Source of the DNA: Deltaproteobacteria bacterium UBA2385
GTDB taxonomy: Bacteria > Myxococcota_A > UBA796 > UBA2385
DNA length: 6,644 nucleotides
NCBI GenBank assembly: GCA_002343455.1
Contig: DDSR01000413.1
Coordinates: 1-6,644, forward strand
Direction: 5' to 3'
Positions 6,559 to 6,644 of the stretch are shown here, one piece after another. Numbering within the stretch: the stretch's first letter is position 1; each line of letters begins with the position of its first letter. Made by a program: the position numbers and the translations under genes. A model generated the notes under the pieces. That model did not search any database. It was not told where the DNA came from and saw only the letters and a list, made by a program, of their open reading frames with translations.

Positions 6559-6613
6559 AGGTACGCACGAAGGAGGTTCACCCCGGGTCAGGTACGGAAG
6601 GCGGGGTTTCGCC
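6559..6613 (+). repeat. Right arm: two tandem 24-bp units, 31-bp period, plus orientation
   Basis: Units at 6559-6582 and 6590-6613 repeat the left-arm unit in the opposite orientation with the same 31-bp period and a 7-base spacer (CCGGGTC). The inner unit keeps AGGTACG and GGTTCACC exactly. The outer one keeps AGGTACG but ends GTTTCGCC and can form a small hairpin (GGCG at 6600-6603 with CGCC at 6610-6613). The two arms match as an inverted repeat at 43 of 55 positions with no gaps. Confidence 0.85.
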
Positions 6614-6632
6614 CGATTCTGGAGAGCTCCCC

Positions 6633-6644
6633 ATGGCGCTGAGG
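6633..6644 (+). CDS. Probable start of a rightward gene (four codons visible)
   Basis: ATG GCG CTG AGG runs to the window edge. GGAG at 6621-6624 lies 8 nt upstream, a good Shine-Dalgarno placement, 7 nt beyond the last repeat unit. Nothing can be said of the product. If real, this gene is divergent from the lipoprotein-helicase pair, and the inverted repeat block sits between them. Confidence 0.4.

Larger units (their letters stand above)
6264..6632. promoter_or_regulatory. Intergenic region between divergent genes, holding the inverted 31-bp repeats
   Basis: About 370 bp without a convincing gene if the SUMF1-like gene starts at 6263. If it starts at 6416, about 215 bp remain. Short open frames here lack coding character: they are rich in Arg, Pro and Ser and have no recognisable motifs. 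The stretch contains two arms of tandem 24-bp units (6417-6471 and 6559-6613) and a central segment (6472-6558) that is less GC-rich than the surroundings around 6500-6525. The centre includes GGAACTT at 6501-6507 and GTC at 6526-6528. This resembles an ECF-sigma promoter on the plus strand, but the spacing is longer than usual. No clear sigma-70 or sigma-54 promoter is visible. Confidence 0.5.

Noticed and set aside
6417..6613. CRISPR array
   Set aside because: Units are only 24 bp with 7-bp spacers, imperfectly conserved and in two orientations; spacers are far too short.
6325..6642. 105-codon plus-strand frame across the repeat region
   Set aside because: No ribosome binding site or domain, an odd composition, and it runs through both repeat arms; the ATG at 6633 in another frame has a better Shine-Dalgarno.
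1..6644. A complete multi-gene phage-defence system
   Set aside because: The helicase-nuclease fusion is suggestive alone, but no toxin, sensor, methyltransferase, transposase or integrase is visible nearby, and the neighbours are lipoproteins and a housekeeping repair gene.

Overview
The window is very GC-rich and comes from a bacterium. Two acidic-linker lipoproteins, one with a run of Asp-Thr-Gly repeats, and a SUMF1-like lipoprotein suggest a myxobacterium or related 'deltaproteobacterial' lineage. This is an inference from style: there is no rRNA or other phylogenetic marker here.

Layout, left to right. Bases 1-67 hold the first 22 codons of a leftward gene that reads like a 3-methyladenine DNA glycosylase of the Mpg/AAG family. 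Diverging from it is a small secreted cysteine-rich lipoprotein (119-511, +). That gene converges on a giant leftward gene (515-5461, -) with only 3 bp between the stop codons, both inside a 13-bp palindrome. The giant gene encodes one 1648-residue protein with an N-terminal DEDD-exonuclease-like domain, a full RecQ (SF2) helicase core, a long middle linker with a winged-helix-like start, a full UvrD-type (SF1) helicase core and a small unassigned C-terminal domain. It starts at a TTG codon that overlaps by 8 bp the end of the upstream gene (about 5454-6263, -), a lipoprotein with an FGE/SUMF1-like fold. The two are probably co-transcribed and translationally coupled.

The right end (6264-6632) is intergenic, though the SUMF1-like gene could start further up, at 6416. 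It contains the strongest unexplained signal of the window: four copies of a 24-bp unit (AGGTACG-N9-GGTTCACC, approximate), two tandem copies on each strand, with a 31-bp period in both arms. They form a large inverted structure centred near 6515. A divergent rightward gene probably begins at 6633, of which only four codons are visible.

How the genes work together: the helicase-nuclease fusion and the glycosylase are both DNA-maintenance proteins, but they are separated by an opposite-strand gene, so a shared operon is not shown. Coupling of an envelope lipoprotein to an intracellular helicase is odd, and may reflect only genome compaction. The repeat block lies between the leftward lipoprotein-helicase pair and the rightward gene, where an operator or divergent promoter region would be expected.
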